DNA from: Candidatus Pelagisphaera phototrophica
GTDB lineage: Bacteria > Verrucomicrobiota > Verrucomicrobiia > Opitutales > Opitutaceae
Assembly (NCBI RefSeq): GCF_014529625.1
Contig: NZ_CP076039.1
Coordinates: 3,844,001 to 3,908,000, forward strand
DNA: 64,000 bases
Reading direction: 5' to 3'
The notes under the pieces were generated by a model, which made no database searches, was not told where the DNA came from, and saw only the letters and a program-made list of their open reading frames with translations. Each line of letters starts with the position of its first letter. The stretch's first letter is position 1. This document shows, one piece after another, positions 27,761 to 36,988 of the stretch. The position numbers were made by a program, and so were the translations under genes.

Positions 27761-29464
27761 TCAGTTTCTAGCTCCACCCCGAGGACCCCTTCCAGGGGGA
27801 GGTGCAGGTCGGCCAACAGGCAGAACGATTCCATTCCTCGCCACATAGTCATCCCATTCTTTCAAAAGGTCTGCTCTAATTTCTGGCTTAGATTCGGAGA
27901 GATCATTCGTTTCACCAGGGTCAACGGAAAGGTCATAGAGACCCCATTGATCGGCCAGTTCCGGCACTACTTGTCCTGGCTCTGTCGGCTTTGATGTTAA
28001 CCAAAGCAGTTTGTAATCCCCTTTGCGGAGAGCTCGATGGCCAAAGACTTCCCAGCCATAAGTAAAGTCGTCCGGACGGACTGAGTCGGCATCGCCAAAC
28101 AAAACGGGCAACAGGGAATACCCCTGAATCTCATGAATGGCCTTTCCATTGCTCCCTGTCTTAAAATGACTGCCACCTGCCAATTCCACAAAGGTTGGGT
28201 AGAAATCGACTACAGACATAAACTCATCGTTCATCTGTCCCTTCTTGGTCATGTCTTTATTGTAAATGATTGCCGGGCCAAGCGATCCGCCTTCTGAAGT
28301 TAAAGCTTTGTGGTAACGTCCAACCCCTACGCCGGCTTGAGCCCACCGTTCTCCGTAGTATAGGTACGAGTTGATACGCCCCATATTTTCTAAACTGTTA
28401 TCCCAGCCCCGCGCAGGTCCTCCTCGATCTACGCCCTCAGCACCGTTGTCTGAGATAAAAATGATAAGTGTATCATCGTATTCGCCGATAGCTTTCAGGT
28501 GGTTCAAAAGTCGTCCCACGTTCTGGTCTATACCATCAACCATGGCCGCATAGATTTCCATTTCTCTGGAAGCGATAGCTTTTTCCTCTACGGCAAGATC
28601 AGTCCATGCCGGGACCGATTGATAACGTGGATACATCACCGCTTCCTGCGGAATAACACCGAGTTTTTTACCGCGGGCAATGCGCTTTTCCCGCAGCACC
28701 TCATAACCTTCGTCATAAACTCCTTTGTATTTGTCGATGTATTCGTCGGGTGCTTGTAAGGGCCAATGCGGTGCGGGGTAAGCCAAATAGGCAAACCAGG
28801 GCTTTCCACTTTCCGCGTCCTTGTCCAGATAATCGATCAAAAGATCCGTATAAAAGTCGGTGGAGAAAAAATCTTCCGGTAGTTTCTCAACCAACTTTCC
28901 GTCCTCGTAGTAAGTCCCAAGCTGGTCGGGCCTGAAACGACCCCTATCATGAAAATGGCTGGCGAAGCCTTCCATGAGTGCATAGGAGCGGTCGAAACCG
29001 CGGGCGGATGGTAGATGCTCGGGCTCGCTGCCCAAATGCCATTTACCAAAAAAGTACGTGGTATAACCACTTTGGCGAAGCAGGTCTGGAAAAGGTACGA
29101 CATCGAGGCTCAAATGAGACTCGTAACCTGGAACGCCTACCTGATTCGGTGTTTGATGCATGGCGCCACCGGCATTTCGGTTGTCAGTTCCGGCCAGGAT
29201 GGATGCTCGAGTGGGTGCGCATACCGCTTGATTGTGAAAGTCGGTGAGTATCAGGCCGGCTTTGGCTAACCGATCCAAATTTGGAGTTTCTATCTCCCCG
29301 CCATATACGCCCAGATCAGTGTATCCAAGGTCATCTGCTAAGATGAACAGAATATTCGGCCTAGAGAAATCGGAGACAGTTTCCCCAGTTTTGCCGTCAC
29401 CACACGCAACGAGAAAGAAAACGAACGGGCAGGTAAGTGCCCAGACTAGGTACTGTTTATTCAT
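27761..29464 (-). CDS. Sulfatase (arylsulfatase type, lipoprotein)
   Basis: 567 residues from ATG at 29464. A lipoprotein signal ends in FFLVACGDG (Cys21). SRPNILFILADDLGYTDLG binds the metal, Cys82 in CAPTRAS is the formylglycine site, FGKWHLG carries catalytic Lys and His, and FISDNGAEG is the distal Asp/Asn pair. The length and GRYHKALTSEGGSLGPAI-like region fit S1_4-type arylsulfatases. A Pro/Gly/Arg-rich tail ends the protein. It is anchored in a membrane and desulfates a glycan or sulfate ester. The 533-bp divergent region upstream separates it from the DUF6152 run. Confidence 0.9.
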   Translation of the reverse strand: MNKQYLVWALTCPFVFFLVACGDGKTGETVSDFSRPNILFILADDLGYTDLGVYGGEIETPNLDRLAKAGLILTDFHNQAVCAPTRASILAGTDNRNAGGAMHQTPNQVGVPGYESHLSLDVVPFPDLLRQSGYTTYFFGKWHLGSEPEHLPSARGFDRSYALMEGFASHFHDRGRFRPDQLGTYYEDGKLVEKLPEDFFSTDFYTDLLIDYLDKDAESGKPWFAYLAYPAPHWPLQAPDEYIDKYKGVYDEGYEVLREKRIARGKKLGVIPQEAVMYPRYQSVPAWTDLAVEEKAIASREMEIYAAMVDGIDQNVGRLLNHLKAIGEYDDTLIIFISDNGAEGVDRGGPARGWDNSLENMGRINSYLYYGERWAQAGVGVGRYHKALTSEGGSLGPAIIYNKDMTKKGQMNDEFMSVVDFYPTFVELAGGSHFKTGSNGKAIHEIQGYSLLPVLFGDADSVRPDDFTYGWEVFGHRALRKGDYKLLWLTSKPTEPGQVVPELADQWGLYDLSVDPGETNDLSESKPEIRADLLKEWDDYVARNGIVLPVGRPAPPPGRGPRGGARN

Positions 29465-29997
29465 AAGGGTAGTCTTTGGTAAAATGATTTGAGGCCTCAA
29501 AATATGCGCCGTTGCGCTTCGTTAAACTGTATTCTTCCTGTAACTGCTAATCCGTCATTTTAAACCACCTAATTTTTGCTCGCACTCCAGTACAGCTACT
29601 TACAACACGGACACAGATCAACGAGCTCTGTCAAATAAATCCGTTTTCTAGCTTAACCTATCGTGCCATTATCAAACGACAATTCACTTTTATATTTCTA
29701 GAGTTTTACCCTGGCACGAATTTGCTACTTCCAGAACGTCCTTGCGCAGGTCCCTAGAAAAAAATCGAAAGATCAGTTTCCCTTAGCGGATCGTTGCTTG
29801 TCTTTACCGGCAGTTCACCGGTTTCACTTGCGAGTACGGGTGTAGGGTGGTTTTCTTCTTGTTAAAAATGAACCGTATAATGAGATTAATGTAGCCAAGA
29901 TTAAGGATCGACAAACCTGACATTGAACGTAATCGTTTACTTAGATTTGCTCGTCACTAACTCAAACAAGACCCCCTGACTAATTACCTACAAAACA
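29465..29997. other. Long divergent intergenic region
   Basis: 533 bp between the divergently transcribed sulfatase (minus) and DUF6152 paralogue 2 (plus). No open frame here looks like a protein. The region is AT-richer than the genes and should hold promoters for both sides; the only clear element is a TATAAT at 29875-29880. Confidence 0.5.
29852..29880 (+). promoter_or_regulatory. Possible promoter for the DUF6152-HupE run
   Basis: A perfect TATAAT (29875-29880) sits about 120 bp before the ATG at 29998. At 17-bp spacing the -35 position reads TTCTTC, a weak match. TTGTTA is also present nearer but only 11 bp away, too close. Judged by eye only. Confidence 0.3.
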
Positions 29998-31224
29998 ATG
30001 GCTAGGACTATCAAAAAATCATTCATGGCCTGCATGCTTGCATCGCTGTGCAGTATTGTACTTTTACCCCCGACCACCATGGCGCACCACGGTGTCAGCG
30101 GGCAATTTGACCTAGAGCAGGTTTTGACGGTGACCGGAGTCGTGAACCGCGTTCGCTTCGTAAATCCACATGCTTACGTCTATTTCATGGTCACCAACGC
30201 TCAAGGTGAAGAAGAACAATGGCGATGCGAATTGCGCTCAGGCAGCTTGCTCAAACGCAAAGGCTGGACCACGGACATGTTTGCAATCGGTTCGACCATC
30301 AAGATATTTGGATCACCGGACCGAAGGGATCCCAAGACAGTCTATACCGAGACTATCACATTTGAGGACGGCACGGTAATCGCCCGCTATGATGCGTTGG
30401 ACGATTCCGGAAATACAATTGCGGGCGAGCGGGAGCTCACACGTGAAGATGGTACACCGAATCTGGCAGGGAACTGGTCTGAACCGGTAAGAAACAGTCC
30501 TCCCCCCCAGGGCCCACGCCCGAGATCGGCCCCGCCCGAAGGCATTAATCTCGCAAACGACGGCTCTCCCCAACGAGTAGACTTTCCACCCCCTACAGGA
30601 AACCAAGCGAGAGCCGGTGGCCCAGGAGGCGGACGGCCAGAGGGTGGACGACCTGGAGGCGGACGACCAGGAGGTGGCAATCGTCCGCCGCAGTATGCAC
30701 TAACGGATATCGCGCGTGCGGAAGCTGGGAACTTTACTGCAGACCAAAATCCTCGATTCAACTGTGAACCTACCAACATCATATTTGACTACGCTTTTGA
30801 TCAGATGTTGAACAAAATCGATCAAACCGGATCTGCGATTGTGTTCTCTTACGGCTTTATGGATCTGGTACGCGTCATTCACCTTATCGGAGACTTCCCC
30901 GATGAAATTGAACCCAGCGTAGCCGGCTACTCTATCGGCAAATGGGAGGAAGATACATTGGTCGTTCATACAAAAGGCTTTAAACCAGGTTTTCTTCAGG
31001 CCCCGGGAGGGCGGGCTAGAGGAGCTGTCCGACACGGTGACCAAATGGAGATCACCGAGCGCTTTACCATGAGTGAGGACGGCAATGAACTCACCCGTGA
31101 ATACACCGTGGTAGACCCTGTCTATTTGGCTAAACCCTATTCGCACAGAAATTCGTCATTGTATACGACCGACCCTTTTATTCCGTACGAATGCGAAGAG
31201 TTGAAGGACGATAGGCAGCAGTAA
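29998..31224 (+). CDS. DUF6152-family secreted protein, paralogue 2
   Basis: 408 residues. The signal peptide (1-29, ending TTMA) is followed directly by HHGVSGQF. The DUF6152 domain (about 30-150) contains VNRVRFVNPHAYVYF and WRCELRSGSLLKRKGW. A long low-complexity linker (about 165-240) follows, rich in Pro, Gly and Arg with a GGRP repeat. The C-terminal domain has GKWEEDTLVVHTKGF and MEITERFTMSEDGNELTREY and ends in a Cys near FIPYECEEL. It is probably periplasmic. First of a six-gene run ending with a HupE-type permease and an anchor protein. The function is unknown; metal binding by the N-terminal His pair is a hypothesis. Confidence 0.82.
   Translation: MARTIKKSFMACMLASLCSIVLLPPTTMAHHGVSGQFDLEQVLTVTGVVNRVRFVNPHAYVYFMVTNAQGEEEQWRCELRSGSLLKRKGWTTDMFAIGSTIKIFGSPDRRDPKTVYTETITFEDGTVIARYDALDDSGNTIAGERELTREDGTPNLAGNWSEPVRNSPPPQGPRPRSAPPEGINLANDGSPQRVDFPPPTGNQARAGGPGGGRPEGGRPGGGRPGGGNRPPQYALTDIARAEAGNFTADQNPRFNCEPTNIIFDYAFDQMLNKIDQTGSAIVFSYGFMDLVRVIHLIGDFPDEIEPSVAGYSIGKWEEDTLVVHTKGFKPGFLQAPGGRARGAVRHGDQMEITERFTMSEDGNELTREYTVVDPVYLAKPYSHRNSSLYTTDPFIPYECEELKDDRQQ
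30625..30678 (+). repeat. Short tandem coding repeat (GGRP units)
   Basis: Four imperfect 12-15-bp units encode GGRPEGGRPGGGRPGGG within the linker of DUF6152 paralogue 2. Paralogues 1 and 3 have shorter, different linkers at the same place, so the linker length is variable, probably through slippage. Confidence 0.6.
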
Positions 31225-31322
31225 GCGGGATTACTATTCGTATCCGCTATTCAGCTACGTTTCTACTTTATGCTGCACACAGCGGTTTTTAATCCTAAGA
31301 ATATGTACCAGGATGAAGGACG

Positions 31323-32495
31323 ATGACCCATAAAAGAAATCTGATCATCGGCATGCTTGCATCTTTGATCAGCATTGTCATCCTACCCTCTAACGCCGTA
31401 GCTCACCACGGTATTACTGGACAGTTCGACCTTGAACAAGTGCTGAGAGTGAAGGGTGTCGTGAATCGTGTTCGATTTGTGAACCCACATGCTTATGTCT
31501 ATTTCAAGGTCAAGAATGACCAGGGCGATGAAGAGCAATGGCGTTGCGAATTGCGCTCTGGGAGCTTGCTCAAACGCAAAGGTTGGTCTGTCGACATGTT
31601 TGCCATTGGCAGCACAATCGAGATATTTGGATCACCAGATCGTCGCGATCCTAAAACGGTCTATACCGAGACCATTACCTTTGAAGATGGTACGGTAGTC
31701 GCTCGCTATCAGGCATTAGACGATTCAGGAAATGTCATCCTTGGAGAGCGTGAACTCAAACGTGAGGATGGAACCCCAAATTTGGCTGGAAATTGGTCAG
31801 AGCCAGTGCGAGACGGCCCGCCACCGCGAGATCCCACACCAAGGTCCGAGGGCCCGCCACCGGAGCTGAGTCTCACAATTGACGGATCCCCACAACGAAT
31901 AGAGATTCTTCCACCCGTGGGAATTCAAGGAGTGCCGGGGATTGGAAGTGGTAGGCCGCGACCACCACTGTATGCTCCAACAGAAATTGGGCACGCCGAA
32001 GCCAGCAAATATTCAGGAGAGGACAATCCACGATTCAATTGCGAGCCAACCAACATCCTCTTTGATTACGCTTTTGATCAGATGATGAACAAGATCGAGC
32101 AAACGGGTTCCACGATTGTCATCACCTATGGGTTTATGGATCTGTTGCGCACCATCCATTTAATTGGAGATTTCCCGGAAAACATCGAACCCAATGTTGC
32201 CGGGTACTCCGTTGGCAAATGGGAAGGTGACACCTTGGTCGTCCACACAAAAGGCTTTAAGCCAGGTTTTCTTCAAGCCCCTAGAGGGGCCAGAGCCGGC
32301 GTCCGGCACGGTAACCAAATGGTAATTACAGAACGATTCAACATGAGTGAGGATGGCATGGAGTTGAAACGTGAATATACGGTCGTTGATCCCGTTTATT
32401 TGGCAGAGCCTTACTCAGGTTCTAATTCGTCCCTTTATACAACCGAAAAATTCATTCCTTACGAATGCGAAGAGTTAAAGGACGAGACACAATAA
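31323..32495 (+). CDS. DUF6152-family secreted protein, paralogue 3
   Basis: 390 residues, a tandem copy of the upstream gene 98 bp away; the two are alike at most positions outside the linker. The signal peptide ends SNAVA before HHGITGQF. The DUF6152 domain has VNRVRFVNPHAYVYF, the linker is Pro-rich (PPPRDPTPRSEGPPPE) and lacks the GGRP repeat, and the C-terminal domain has GKWEGDTLVVHTKGF and MVITERFNMSEDG. Conservation of the mature HHG start in all three copies despite diverged signal peptides suggests it matters. It is followed 41 bp later by the first four-helix membrane gene. Confidence 0.82.
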   Translation: MTHKRNLIIGMLASLISIVILPSNAVAHHGITGQFDLEQVLRVKGVVNRVRFVNPHAYVYFKVKNDQGDEEQWRCELRSGSLLKRKGWSVDMFAIGSTIEIFGSPDRRDPKTVYTETITFEDGTVVARYQALDDSGNVILGERELKREDGTPNLAGNWSEPVRDGPPPRDPTPRSEGPPPELSLTIDGSPQRIEILPPVGIQGVPGIGSGRPRPPLYAPTEIGHAEASKYSGEDNPRFNCEPTNILFDYAFDQMMNKIEQTGSTIVITYGFMDLLRTIHLIGDFPENIEPNVAGYSVGKWEGDTLVVHTKGFKPGFLQAPRGARAGVRHGNQMVITERFNMSEDGMELKREYTVVDPVYLAEPYSGSNSSLYTTEKFIPYECEELKDETQ

Positions 32496-32536
32496 CCGAG
32501 ACATTCGTCGATAATTGGATAATAAACCAATTTTGA

Positions 32537-32995
32537 ATGGAAATACTGTGGTGGATTGAAGATTCCTGGCTTGGGATGCTTGTTTCGAGCTCCCAGTGGG
32601 GTTACCCGATCGTGTTATCTCTGCATGCGGTCGGTATGGCTGTATTGGTCGGAGTTTCATTGATTCTCGCCATGCGCGTACTTGGTTTTGGTAACGCTAT
32701 TCCAGTCACCGCATTGGCTCCATTCTGGACCATAGCTCAAGTAGGCTTCGTGGTAAATTTATTATCCGGCGCCGCCTTGTTTATGGGCAACGCATCTGTG
32801 CTGTTTTTCAATACGGCTTTTCATATCAAACTGATCGGAGTCGTCGTGGGCTTGGCACTTACCTGGTGGCTGGTAAAAATCTGCATACGCGGAACCGGTG
32901 AGGTCTCCACTTCTCACAAAGGATTTGCCGGAGTCGCTCTACTCGCTTGGGCCGTGGCACTCGTCGCGGGCCGTCTCATCGGCTATTTTTCATAG
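32537..32995 (+). CDS. Four-helix membrane protein (DUF6644-like), copy A
   Basis: 152 residues with four predicted transmembrane helices (about 20-42, 62-84, 92-112, 128-149). A His lies in the first helix (LSLHAVGMAVLVG) and another at FHIKLIG, and charged residues bound the helices. The layout resembles DUF6644 and small cytochrome-b-like four-helix proteins, but no heme ligand pair can be assigned. It is adjacent to a second copy 10 bp downstream, so the two may form a complex. The role in the run is unknown. Confidence 0.7.
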   Translation: MEILWWIEDSWLGMLVSSSQWGYPIVLSLHAVGMAVLVGVSLILAMRVLGFGNAIPVTALAPFWTIAQVGFVVNLLSGAALFMGNASVLFFNTAFHIKLIGVVVGLALTWWLVKICIRGTGEVSTSHKGFAGVALLAWAVALVAGRLIGYFS

Positions 32996-33005
32996 GAACG
33001 GACAA

Positions 33006-33488
33006 ATGGATTCGCTTATAGAATGGCTAAATAGCACCGCTCTCAATGACTTCATCATGTCAACCGCCTGGCTATGGCCAACGCTGGAGATCGCACATTT
33101 TTTCGGTCTGTGCCTTCTTCTCGGAGCGTTGATCGTATCCGACCTTCGGATGATGGGGGTGGCACGTGCTGTACCGCTTGTCTTGATTGAAAAGTTCATG
33201 ATCTTGGCTGTCATTGGCTTCTCGATCAACGCAATCACCGGCATCTTTTTCATTGTTGGGGATCCCGACCGTTACTTGCCCAATATCGCCTTTCGCATCA
33301 AAATGGTACTGATCGTGATCGCAGGCCTCAATGTCGGCTATTACTTGTTGCGAGTAAGATTCCAGGTCCTGAGTGGGAGTAAAGACACAGAACTATCTTC
33401 CGGCGGTCGCCTGATAGCAGCTCTATCGTTAGTGCTTTGGACCAGCATAATAGTGCTGGGGCGAATTATTCCCTATGTCGAAGACTAG
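33006..33488 (+). CDS. Four-helix membrane protein (DUF6644-like), copy B
   Basis: 160 residues from ATG at 33006; an earlier in-frame start at 32898 would overlap copy A heavily and adds a poor leader. Four transmembrane helices, with IAHFFGLCLLLGALIVSDLRMMG matching the first-helix His region of copy A and FRIKMVLIVIAGL matching FHIKLIGVVVGLAL, so the two are diverged duplicates. Its 3' end overlaps the HupE-like gene by 14 bp, which suggests coupled translation and a shared function. Confidence 0.72.
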   Translation: MDSLIEWLNSTALNDFIMSTAWLWPTLEIAHFFGLCLLLGALIVSDLRMMGVARAVPLVLIEKFMILAVIGFSINAITGIFFIVGDPDRYLPNIAFRIKMVLIVIAGLNVGYYLLRVRFQVLSGSKDTELSSGGRLIAALSLVLWTSIIVLGRIIPYVED

Positions 33489-34170
33489 CCAAACAGTTTG
33501 GCTGCGCTATGGGCGTTGGGTAATCCTGTCGGCAATTGGGGTTATCCTTGCGAGCGAGAGTTGGGCGCATGGGGTTGCCAGTTCAGATCAAGGATTTCTA
33601 GCGAGGGCGGAAGGCGTGCATGCAGGCCCTTTCCTCTATTTGGGTGCTAAGCACATGGTCACCGGTTACGACCACCTTCTCTATCTAGCCGGGGTCATCT
33701 TCTATTTACGGGCGCTGACCGACGTGGTAAAGTTTGTGAGCCTTTTCGCGCTCGGCCACTCTATCACGCTACTGTTCGGAGTGTTGTCTGGCATAAATAT
33801 CAGTCCCTATTTCATCGATGCGATCATCGGACTTTCAATCTGCTACAAGGCTCTGGAAAATTTGGGAACGATTCGATTTATCGACCCAAAACTTGCGGTA
33901 TTTGGATTTGGGCTGGCCCATGGTTTTGGCCTTTCAACGAAATTGCAGGATCTAGCACTATCTCGAGATGGGCTCATTGCCAATATGATCAACTTTAACA
34001 TCGGAGTTGAGATCGGCCAAGTAATTGGGCTGGTGATTCTATTCATCGGTTTATCCTGGCTTCGGGAGCGCCAAGACTTCGATACTGTTTCCCGTAATGC
34101 CAACGTAGCGTTGTTCGGTGCCGGTTTGGTATTTTTTGGCCTGCAAATGACGGGGCTTTTCGTAAACTAG
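33475..34170 (+). CDS. HupE/UreJ-type membrane permease
   Basis: 231 residues. A signal-like first segment ends ESWA before HG, then about six transmembrane helices. The metal-permease signature is visible: KHMVTGYDHLLYLAGV (H-x4-G-x-D-H), FALGHSITLLFG and GLAHGFGLSTKL. HupE/UreJ proteins are linked to nickel (and cobalt) uptake for hydrogenase and urease. No hydrogenase or urease gene is seen here, so nickel is only one option. It overlaps copy B by 14 bp and is 9 bp from the anchor gene. Confidence 0.84.
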   Translation: MSKTSQTVWLRYGRWVILSAIGVILASESWAHGVASSDQGFLARAEGVHAGPFLYLGAKHMVTGYDHLLYLAGVIFYLRALTDVVKFVSLFALGHSITLLFGVLSGINISPYFIDAIIGLSICYKALENLGTIRFIDPKLAVFGFGLAHGFGLSTKLQDLALSRDGLIANMINFNIGVEIGQVIGLVILFIGLSWLRERQDFDTVSRNANVALFGAGLVFFGLQMTGLFVN

Positions 34171-34179
34171 TCTCGTATT

Positions 34180-34842
34180 ATGAAAAAAGAAAAATCATGG
34201 ACTACCCCAACAAAGCTTGGCCTGGCTGCGGCTGGGGCCGCCGTGTTGCTGATCGCCGTTATCTTGCCAGCGGAGTACGGCATCGACCCTACCGGGTTCG
34301 GGCGGCTTACGAGTATTAGCGCCTTGTCTGAAAATGTCCCAGCCACAGCCCGCGATTTCGGTCAGACCATGGTATTCAACATCGAGGAATACGACCCCGC
34401 CGCAGAGCAGATCGAACAATCGATCCAAGGACTCATTCGTCTAGAGGAAAAACCGTTCCTTACAGAAACGATCGATCTAAAGATTGAGGACTTTGGGGAA
34501 ATCGAACATAAGTTTATCATGCCAGCCGATACCACCCTACTCTACTCTTGGGAGGTGCTGGACGCCAAAGGCGATGGGGTTTTCTTTGAATTTCACGGTC
34601 ATCCATCCAGTGCCGATGCGCCGAACTATCCAGAAGGTTTTGAACAAGCCTACAGTAAGGGTGAAGGCACTACGCAAAGTGGATCGTTCACTACTCCGTT
34701 TCCTGGCTACCACGGCTGGTACCTCATGAATCTTGAAGAAGGTCCCATTACCGTCCGCTTGCAGGTCAGCGGCTATTGGCAGGAACACAAGGAAATGTAC
34801 CGTGCAGTCGACGGTAAAGTACTGAAGGTAGTCGATTTTTAG
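34180..34842 (+). CDS. Membrane-anchored domain protein next to the HupE-like permease
   Basis: 220 residues. One N-terminal transmembrane helix (about 13-31) is followed by an acidic linker and a beta-rich domain (about 95-215) with His residues in FEFHGHPSS and GYHGWYLMN. No enzyme family is recognised; it resembles the 'transmembrane anchor' proteins I recall beside HupE-type genes. The two His-containing loops could form a metal site on the outer face of the membrane. It is the last gene of the run, converging with the sulfatase at 35018. Confidence 0.6.
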   Translation: MKKEKSWTTPTKLGLAAAGAAVLLIAVILPAEYGIDPTGFGRLTSISALSENVPATARDFGQTMVFNIEEYDPAAEQIEQSIQGLIRLEEKPFLTETIDLKIEDFGEIEHKFIMPADTTLLYSWEVLDAKGDGVFFEFHGHPSSADAPNYPEGFEQAYSKGEGTTQSGSFTTPFPGYHGWYLMNLEEGPITVRLQVSGYWQEHKEMYRAVDGKVLKVVDF

Positions 34843-35017
34843 CTATTGAGTTTGAATCAGGACCCCAAGGAGCCTGAAGGAACAGACGTTCCAACTAAAA
34901 GGTCATTCCCCTTATCAAATCGATGCCTCTGGGCTAATATTAATTGGACTGGAAAAGTACTCGAGAATTCGTTCCGAACAATTGATCGTTGGCCATCTCC
35001 ATCCGATGTTTACCGGA

Positions 35018-36946
35018 CTAATTTGAGCCGAACCGATTCAGGAAGGCCTGAGTGGAGAAACCGACGAACATGGCTTTGTCCAATTCTGGATCCGGGTCTA
35101 GGGGTGACGTATCCGGTGGACGGATTGTTAGCATGCGGGCATTGCATGCGGTAACTGCAGGTAGCGCCTCAATCGCCTTCTCGCCGAGAAGCTCAATTAC
35201 CCGGGCCGCGTGTTGAACCGCTGCGAGATTCTCTTCTTCCAAAGCACTAGCGAGGGCTGAAATAGATCTTTCATTACGTCCGTGACGAGCAAGCGCATTG
35301 GCAGACTCGATGCGAACATTCGGAGCTGCGTCCTCTAGAGCCGTCGTTAGCGCATCGATCGCCTTGTCGGAAAGCGACCCGGCCGCGCTGAATCCAACGG
35401 CTCCCCAAAAACGGACGCCGGGATCACTATGCTCAAGGTTAGCGAGAAACTCATTTTCCGAGCCTTGCCCCACTTGTGATGCGGCCTTAATAAGGCGGGA
35501 CTGCTGATAGGCGTTCTGGGAAGCCCTAGCAAGATCGTAAGGAGTCGAGCCCTTGCTGGTCTCCCAGGCAAGAGCCTCCGGAATGAAGCCCAGGTCGCGG
35601 CTATCACGAAGGCGCTTATCAAGCTGTGCGCGCATTCGTTCAAGATTATCCTGGTGGGCAGGCGAACCGGCGAGATTCTTGAGGTTTTGCGGATCGGCCT
35701 GACAATCGTAGAGCTCTTCTAATGGACGGATCGGTCCCGCAAAATGCCGTTGCGGGTCCGTCATAAATTCGGTTTTGGCATGGGCGTAGATTTCGTGACG
35801 GATTTCACCGAGATCGGGCCAAGCCGTGGGCTGATTGTAACCAAGATGGGGCATGAAATTTCGGATGTAGAGGAAGCGCTGGTCCCTAACTGATCGGGCG
35901 AGATCATGAACTTCGTCGACACGATCTCGATGGCCATAAGTGTATTCTCGGAGGAAACCGTCGGCCTTTCCCAGAAAAGGCTTTCCTTCCATGTATTCGG
36001 GAATTGCCTTACCAGTGAGGCTGAGAACAGTGGGCCCAAAGTCGTCGAAGCTTACCAGTCGATCTGTGCGAGTACCTGATTCCGAGGGAGATAGATGCTG
36101 ATACCTTTCCGGGAAGCGGACGATAAGCGGAATCTTTAGACCCGAATCCAGCAGTGCCCGTTTGTGACGGGGCATCCCAGAGCCGTGATCGGAATAGAAG
36201 AAAACGATCGTGCTATCCGCCAGTCCATCGTCTTCCAGTTGCTGAAGAATGGCGCCGACCTCCTTGTCCATGGCAGTGACACAGTCATAAAACCGAGCAA
36301 TCGTTTTCCGGATAACCGGAGTGTCTGGATAGTATGGCGGAACAGGCGCAGACTTCGGGCTGTGAATTTCACTCGTCTCAAGCTTGCTCTGAATTTCCGA
36401 AACGAATTGCTCATAGGGCCAAACCATCGTCCGGCTCTGATGGGAGGTCATTAAATTAAACACGGAAAAGAATGCTTTGCCTTCTTCCCTACTCCTCCAA
36501 TGAGCCTGGTCGCTGCTCTCGTTCCAGGAAGCTTCAACAATGGCTTCCCAATTACCGTTATTGTAGTCGGTCTTAACGTTGTTCGATGTGTAATAGCCCG
36601 CATCACGAAGAAGACTCGGGAATCCTTTCATGTATCCAGGAATTGGAAACGCAGAACGCATTTGCTGCGTACCCTGAGAGGTAGCAGGCAGTCCATTGAT
36701 GATACACGAACGGGATGGGGAGCAAACAGGAGCCGTAGCAAACGCATTGGTGTAGAGGACACCGTCGGACGCTAGCTGGTCAATATTGGGAGTAATCGCG
36801 TAGTCATCTCCATAACAGCCCAATGTCGGGCTCATGTCTTCGGCGGTTATCCATAGAATATTGGGTACAGACTCTTCAACTACATGGGGTCCGTCGGCGG
36901 CGAGGGAGGAAACAATCATAAAAAGCAGCGGGGAAATTCGGGTCAT
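35018..36946 (-). CDS. Sulfatase with C-terminal HEAT repeats
   Basis: 642 residues from ATG at 36946. Signal peptide (1-17), then PNILWITAEDMSPTLGCYG as in heparan N-sulfatase (sulfamidase) relatives, Cys75 in CSPSRS as formylglycine site, and YSDHGSGMPRHKR. Residues about 500-620 form HEAT/armadillo-type helical repeats (RFWGAVGFSAAGSLSDKA, VRIESANALARHG, VQHAARVIELLGEKA). The HEAT part may bind a partner protein or glycan. It probably cleaves a sulfate ester or sulfamide in the periplasm. It is the first of several minus-strand carbohydrate genes. Confidence 0.88.
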   Translation of the reverse strand: MTRISPLLFMIVSSLAADGPHVVEESVPNILWITAEDMSPTLGCYGDDYAITPNIDQLASDGVLYTNAFATAPVCSPSRSCIINGLPATSQGTQQMRSAFPIPGYMKGFPSLLRDAGYYTSNNVKTDYNNGNWEAIVEASWNESSDQAHWRSREEGKAFFSVFNLMTSHQSRTMVWPYEQFVSEIQSKLETSEIHSPKSAPVPPYYPDTPVIRKTIARFYDCVTAMDKEVGAILQQLEDDGLADSTIVFFYSDHGSGMPRHKRALLDSGLKIPLIVRFPERYQHLSPSESGTRTDRLVSFDDFGPTVLSLTGKAIPEYMEGKPFLGKADGFLREYTYGHRDRVDEVHDLARSVRDQRFLYIRNFMPHLGYNQPTAWPDLGEIRHEIYAHAKTEFMTDPQRHFAGPIRPLEELYDCQADPQNLKNLAGSPAHQDNLERMRAQLDKRLRDSRDLGFIPEALAWETSKGSTPYDLARASQNAYQQSRLIKAASQVGQGSENEFLANLEHSDPGVRFWGAVGFSAAGSLSDKAIDALTTALEDAAPNVRIESANALARHGRNERSISALASALEEENLAAVQHAARVIELLGEKAIEALPAVTACNARMLTIRPPDTSPLDPDPELDKAMFVGFSTQAFLNRFGSN

Positions 36947-36988
36947 TTTCAAGGATGAGGGATTCGATTTGGGAGCAGCGACAACGTG

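Noticed and set aside
34846-35154. 102-codon plus-strand frame after the anchor gene
   Set aside because: It overlaps the antisense end of the sulfatase, its composition is not protein-like and it has no ribosome site.
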